Assembly (NCBI GenBank): GCA_958404085.1
Contig: CATXZX010000088.1
Coordinates: 1 to 7,064, forward strand
DNA: 7,064 bases
Reading direction: 5' to 3'
Source of the DNA: an uncultured Prevotellaceae bacterium
Lineage (GTDB): Bacteria; Bacteroidota; Bacteroidia; Bacteroidales; Bacteroidaceae
Part shown: piece after piece, positions 5,039 through 7,064 of the stretch
How positions within the stretch are numbered: the first letter of the stretch is position 1
Layout: each line of letters opens with the position of its first letter
Program-made: the position numbers and the translations under genes
The notes under the pieces: generated by a model
Seen by the model: only the letters and a program-made list of their open reading frames with translations
What the model was told of the DNA's origin: nothing
Database searches by the model: none

Positions 5039-5929
5039 TCACGGTTTGCTGTCGCTCATCGAGGGAGGCATTTCGCCCGTGCCCCATGTCTGGTTGGGCC
5101 GGGAGTCCATGGTCAGTTTCAGGGTGCCGCCCTTCTGAATGTCCCTGAGGGGCACGAAACAGCGCTGCAAGGGTTTTCCCCGGAAGGTGGCTTGCTGCAC
5201 GTAGCAGACGGTCGGCGAATTGCCGTCGGCCGTGATGGTGAACGATTTTTTCGGATACGCGGGCATAGAAATAGCTCTTCACCGTGTTCCCCTCGTCGCT
5301 GTAGACTTCGGCATACTTGGGATAGCACTCCACAAACCCCTTAACGGCATGTTCCCGGGGGTCGTAGCTGACGGATGTGTCCACCACCTTCGCACTCTCT
5401 CCCTGCGGATGGCCTATGTCGAAGATAATGCGCGCCACGTCGGCCTTGGGATAGGTGTAGCGGTGGTAACCCACGCGTTCGGTGGCGGTGAGTTCGGCCC
5501 GGACGCCGTAGTCGGCCAGCGTTACCCGGTAGTAGCCGGGCGAGGCCGATTCTTCCGACTTCGAGAAGCGGGAACGGTAGCCGCCGTCCGGGTTCTGCTG
5601 TGTGCCGGGTACTGTCTTCAGCGGTCCGACGGTGGGGATGGTCACGATGCCGCCTATCTGAAACTCGTGGAGGTGGGCGAAGCTTTCGATCGAGGTGTGG
5701 CGGTCGTCGTATCCGTTGGGATACCAGGAGCCCAACTACCGTAGGCATTGGTCGTTGGGGCCAGTTTGGCCATACCGAACGGCAGGGCCGCCGGCGTATA
5801 GAAAAACCAACGGCAATGGGTGGCGCCCAGCTGGGTGTCGACCCAGTCGACGGGGAGTTTTCCGGTCGGTTGTCCCGCATAGGAACAGAACGGAAGGAAC
5901 AGTCCTAAAAGTAAGATCTTTTTTTTCAT
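5039..5929 (-). pseudogene. Remnant of a GH92 (alpha-mannosidase-like) glycosidase, internal deletion plus frameshift
   Basis: The gene starts at 5929 with a signal peptide (MKKKILLLGLFLPFCSYAG). The GH92 N-terminal motif follows: VDTQLGATHCRWFFYTPAAL, then PFGMAKLAPTTNAYGS. At 5733-5734 the frame breaks: one base appears lost between the codons for AYGS and GSWYPNGYDD. The second frame continues through the N-terminal beta-sandwich domain (HTSIESFAHLHEFQIGG, ELTATERVGYHRYTYP, DIGHPQGES) to SYFYARVSEK near 5247. There the sequence jumps, again with a frame change, to KSFTITADGN, GKPLQRCFVP and NQTWGTGEMPPSM, the C-terminal end of GH92 proteins, stopping at TGA 5039-5041. Full GH92 enzymes have about 750 residues; here about 295 codons remain and roughly 430-450 residues, including the whole (alpha/alpha)6 catalytic barrel, are missing. 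The product cannot be an active glycosidase. In an intact form it would trim alpha-mannosides such as N-glycans in the periplasm. Confidence 0.88.
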
Positions 5930-5957
5930 AAGCGAATCGTTGAACCTGTCGGCGGGG

Positions 5958-5983
5958 TGCAATCGGGTACGTGCCCGGTTGCA
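5958..5983 (-). other. Hairpin in the leader of the GH92 remnant
   Basis: TGCAATCGGG (5958-5967) pairs with CCCGGTTGCA (5974-5983), ten pairs including one G-T, around the 6-base loop TACGTG. It sits between the presumed promoter at 6024-6031 and the start codon at 5929. It has no T-run, so it is not a terminator; a leader mRNA structure is the simplest reading. Confidence 0.5.
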
Positions 5984-6022
5984 TCCGCTTTCTTGTTAAG
6001 GAGTTGTAAGTTTGTCTTTGTA

Positions 6023-6048
6023 ACAAAAATACGGAAAAACGCTGATTC
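6023..6048. repeat. 26-nt dispersed repeat, copy 2 (upstream of the GH92 remnant)
   Basis: Same sequence as 4937-4962 with one substitution (T at 6043). Here it lies between two divergent genes and lacks the long inverted partner seen at copy 1. Confidence 0.85.
6024..6031 (-). promoter_or_regulatory. -7 element for the GH92 remnant
   Basis: Minus-strand TATTTTTG matches TAnnTTTG. It lies 94 bases upstream of the ATG at 5929, leaving a leader of roughly 85-90 bases that includes the hairpin at 5958-5983. It lies within the 26-nt repeat. Confidence 0.5.
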
Positions 6049-6129
6049 CCGGTACGGTTTGTATGGAAATAAGATAAAAAAAGCGGAATACCGGACGGCT
6101 TTCTTCAGTTTTTCTACAAAATTATTTCA

Positions 6130-6137
6130 TACTTTTG
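6130..6137 (+). promoter_or_regulatory. -7 element for the glycosyltransferase gene
   Basis: TACTTTTG matches the Bacteroidetes -7 consensus TAnnTTTG and lies 42 bases before the ATG at 6180. A T-rich stretch (6109-6113) about 17-20 bases upstream could serve as a degenerate -33 element. A modest Shine-Dalgarno-like GAGGGAG (6168-6174) precedes the start. Confidence 0.6.
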
Positions 6138-6179
6138 CAACATCTTAGTGACAATACGGACGATGAAGAGGGAGAAAAA

Positions 6180-7064
6180 ATGAAGCGCATCTTGAATACG
6201 GAAATAGGGAAGGCGGGCATCGCGCTCCTGGTCTGCCTGGTCGCGTTTTTTGTACACAACCAGGTTATTGTTCCCGACATCATGGAGTCGCGCAACCTGG
6301 TGGCGGCCCGCGAGATGGCCGACACCGGCCACTGGCTCATACCCACGATGAACGGCGAACTGCGGTTGGAGAAACCGCCGTTGCCCACATGGCTGGCGGC
6401 CGTGGCCGAGAGGGTGTCGCCCGACGACCTCGGGTTGCAGCGCGGCCTGGCCGGTATGGCCGCCCTGCTGCTGGTAGGCTATTTAGGACTGTTTGCCCGG
6501 CGTGTACTGCGCACCGACCCGCTTGTGCCCGTCCTGCTGTTCTGCACCTGCTACCAGGTCGTACTGATGGGGCGTACCGCTTCGTGGGACATCTACTGCC
6601 ACGCCTTCATGATGGGCGGCATCTACCACCTGGCCCGGGCCTTTCGGGCACCGCCCCCGGCCTGGGGACACTGCCTGGCGGCGGGTGTCTGTACGGGACT
6701 GTCCGTCCTGAGTAAAGGCCCCGTGTCCCTCTACGCGCTTTTCCTTCCGTTTCTGGTCGCCTACGGTCTGGTCTACCGTCCCTCCCTCCGGGGCAAGGGG
6801 CGCACCTTGGTCCTGGCTGCTGCGGTGGCCGCTGTCGTGGGCCTGTGGTGGTATGTGTATGTATACCTGATGCAGGCGGACGCCTTGTCGGCCGTTGTCC
6901 AGAAGGAATCCGGCGCGTGGGCCAACCGCAACGTCCGTTCGTGGTGGTATTACTGGAAGTTTTTCTTAGAGACAGGCGTATGGTCGCTGCTGTTGCTGAC
7001 CGCCCTTTTCCTGCCCGCCGCCGACGGCCGCCGGCGCAGGTCGCGCCGCTGGCTTTTCGCCGTG
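6180..7064 (+). CDS. ArnT/PMT-like membrane glycosyltransferase (partial, C-terminus beyond window)
   Basis: The 295 visible residues run from MKRILNTEIG to the window end without a stop. The N-terminus has a membrane segment (about 11-31). Next comes the periplasmic loop characteristic of ArnT (GT83) and protein-mannosyltransferase (GT39) type enzymes: ESRNLVAAREMADTGHWLIP (36-55), then the family hallmark NGELRLEKPPLPTW (58-71). A second motif, RTASWD (132-137), and SKGP (178-181) follow, interspersed with hydrophobic segments near 90-107, 113-131, 165-200, 208-231 and 262-279. Such enzymes use a polyprenyl-phosphate-linked sugar and transfer it to lipid A or protein at the outer face of the inner membrane; E36 is at the place of the acidic residue usually needed. 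Sugar and acceptor cannot be told. The family usually has about 500-600 residues, so roughly half is present. The start is supported by the upstream promoter and GAGGGAG. Confidence 0.88.
   Translation, partial: MKRILNTEIGKAGIALLVCLVAFFVHNQVIVPDIMESRNLVAAREMADTGHWLIPTMNGELRLEKPPLPTWLAAVAERVSPDDLGLQRGLAGMAALLLVGYLGLFARRVLRTDPLVPVLLFCTCYQVVLMGRTASWDIYCHAFMMGGIYHLARAFRAPPPAWGHCLAAGVCTGLSVLSKGPVSLYALFLPFLVAYGLVYRPSLRGKGRTLVLAAAVAAVVGLWWYVYVYLMQADALSAVVQKESGAWANRNVRSWWYYWKFFLETGVWSLLLLTALFLPAADGRRRRSRRWLFAV

Noticed and set aside
5039..5735. Reading the GH92 region as separate small genes
   Set aside because: The pieces line up in order as N-terminal, middle and C-terminal parts of one GH92 protein. 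One start is only a TTG inside a frameshift, and the other ATG lies inside the codons for YARVSEK in another frame.
1..7064. CRISPR arrays, tRNA or rRNA genes, insertion sequences
   Set aside because: No regularly spaced long repeats, no tRNA-like cloverleaf or rRNA sequence that I could recognise, and no transposase reading frame were seen.

Overview
The window looks like a piece of a GC-rich Bacteroidales chromosome; Rikenellaceae such as Alistipes would fit, but that is inference. The signs are Bacteroidetes-type -7 promoter elements (TAnnTTTG), weak ribosome binding sites at most starts, secreted carbohydrate-active proteins including a GH92-family sequence, and about 60-65 % GC in most genes.

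Layout. Positions 2-100 hold the last codons of an unidentified + strand gene, followed by a terminator. Positions 185-670 carry no credible gene. This stretch has an AT-rich core bordered on both sides by DnaA-box-like nonamers and by CTA/TTA/TAA triplets, then more DnaA-type boxes including a perfect TTATCCACA, and a GC-skew sign change. I read it as a candidate replication origin (oriC), the most interesting element here. Next on the minus strand come a small heat-shock protein gene (hsp20, 748-1179) with its own terminator and a strongly structured leader, a secreted six-hairpin-type glycosidase (1435-3435), and an AAA+ ATPase with a PD-(D/E)XK-like C-terminus (3497-4909) that is visibly more AT-rich than its neighbours. 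Then comes the wreck of a GH92 alpha-mannosidase-like gene (5039-5929), which keeps its signal peptide, N-terminal domain and C-terminal tail but has lost the catalytic barrel and carries a frameshift. A divergent promoter region leads to a + strand membrane glycosyltransferase of the ArnT/PMT type that runs off the window end (6180-7064).

How the parts relate. The genes do not form one obvious operon: terminators separate most of them and each unit seems to have its own promoter. The two glycosidase loci point to glycan use at the cell envelope, but only one looks intact and no SusC/SusD pair is present. The ATPase resembles an insertion between them. A 26-nt near-identical sequence containing a -7 element lies upstream of both the ATPase gene and the GH92 remnant, and next to the first copy sits a perfect 26-bp-stem hairpin.

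All family assignments come from reading the translations by eye; no database search was possible.
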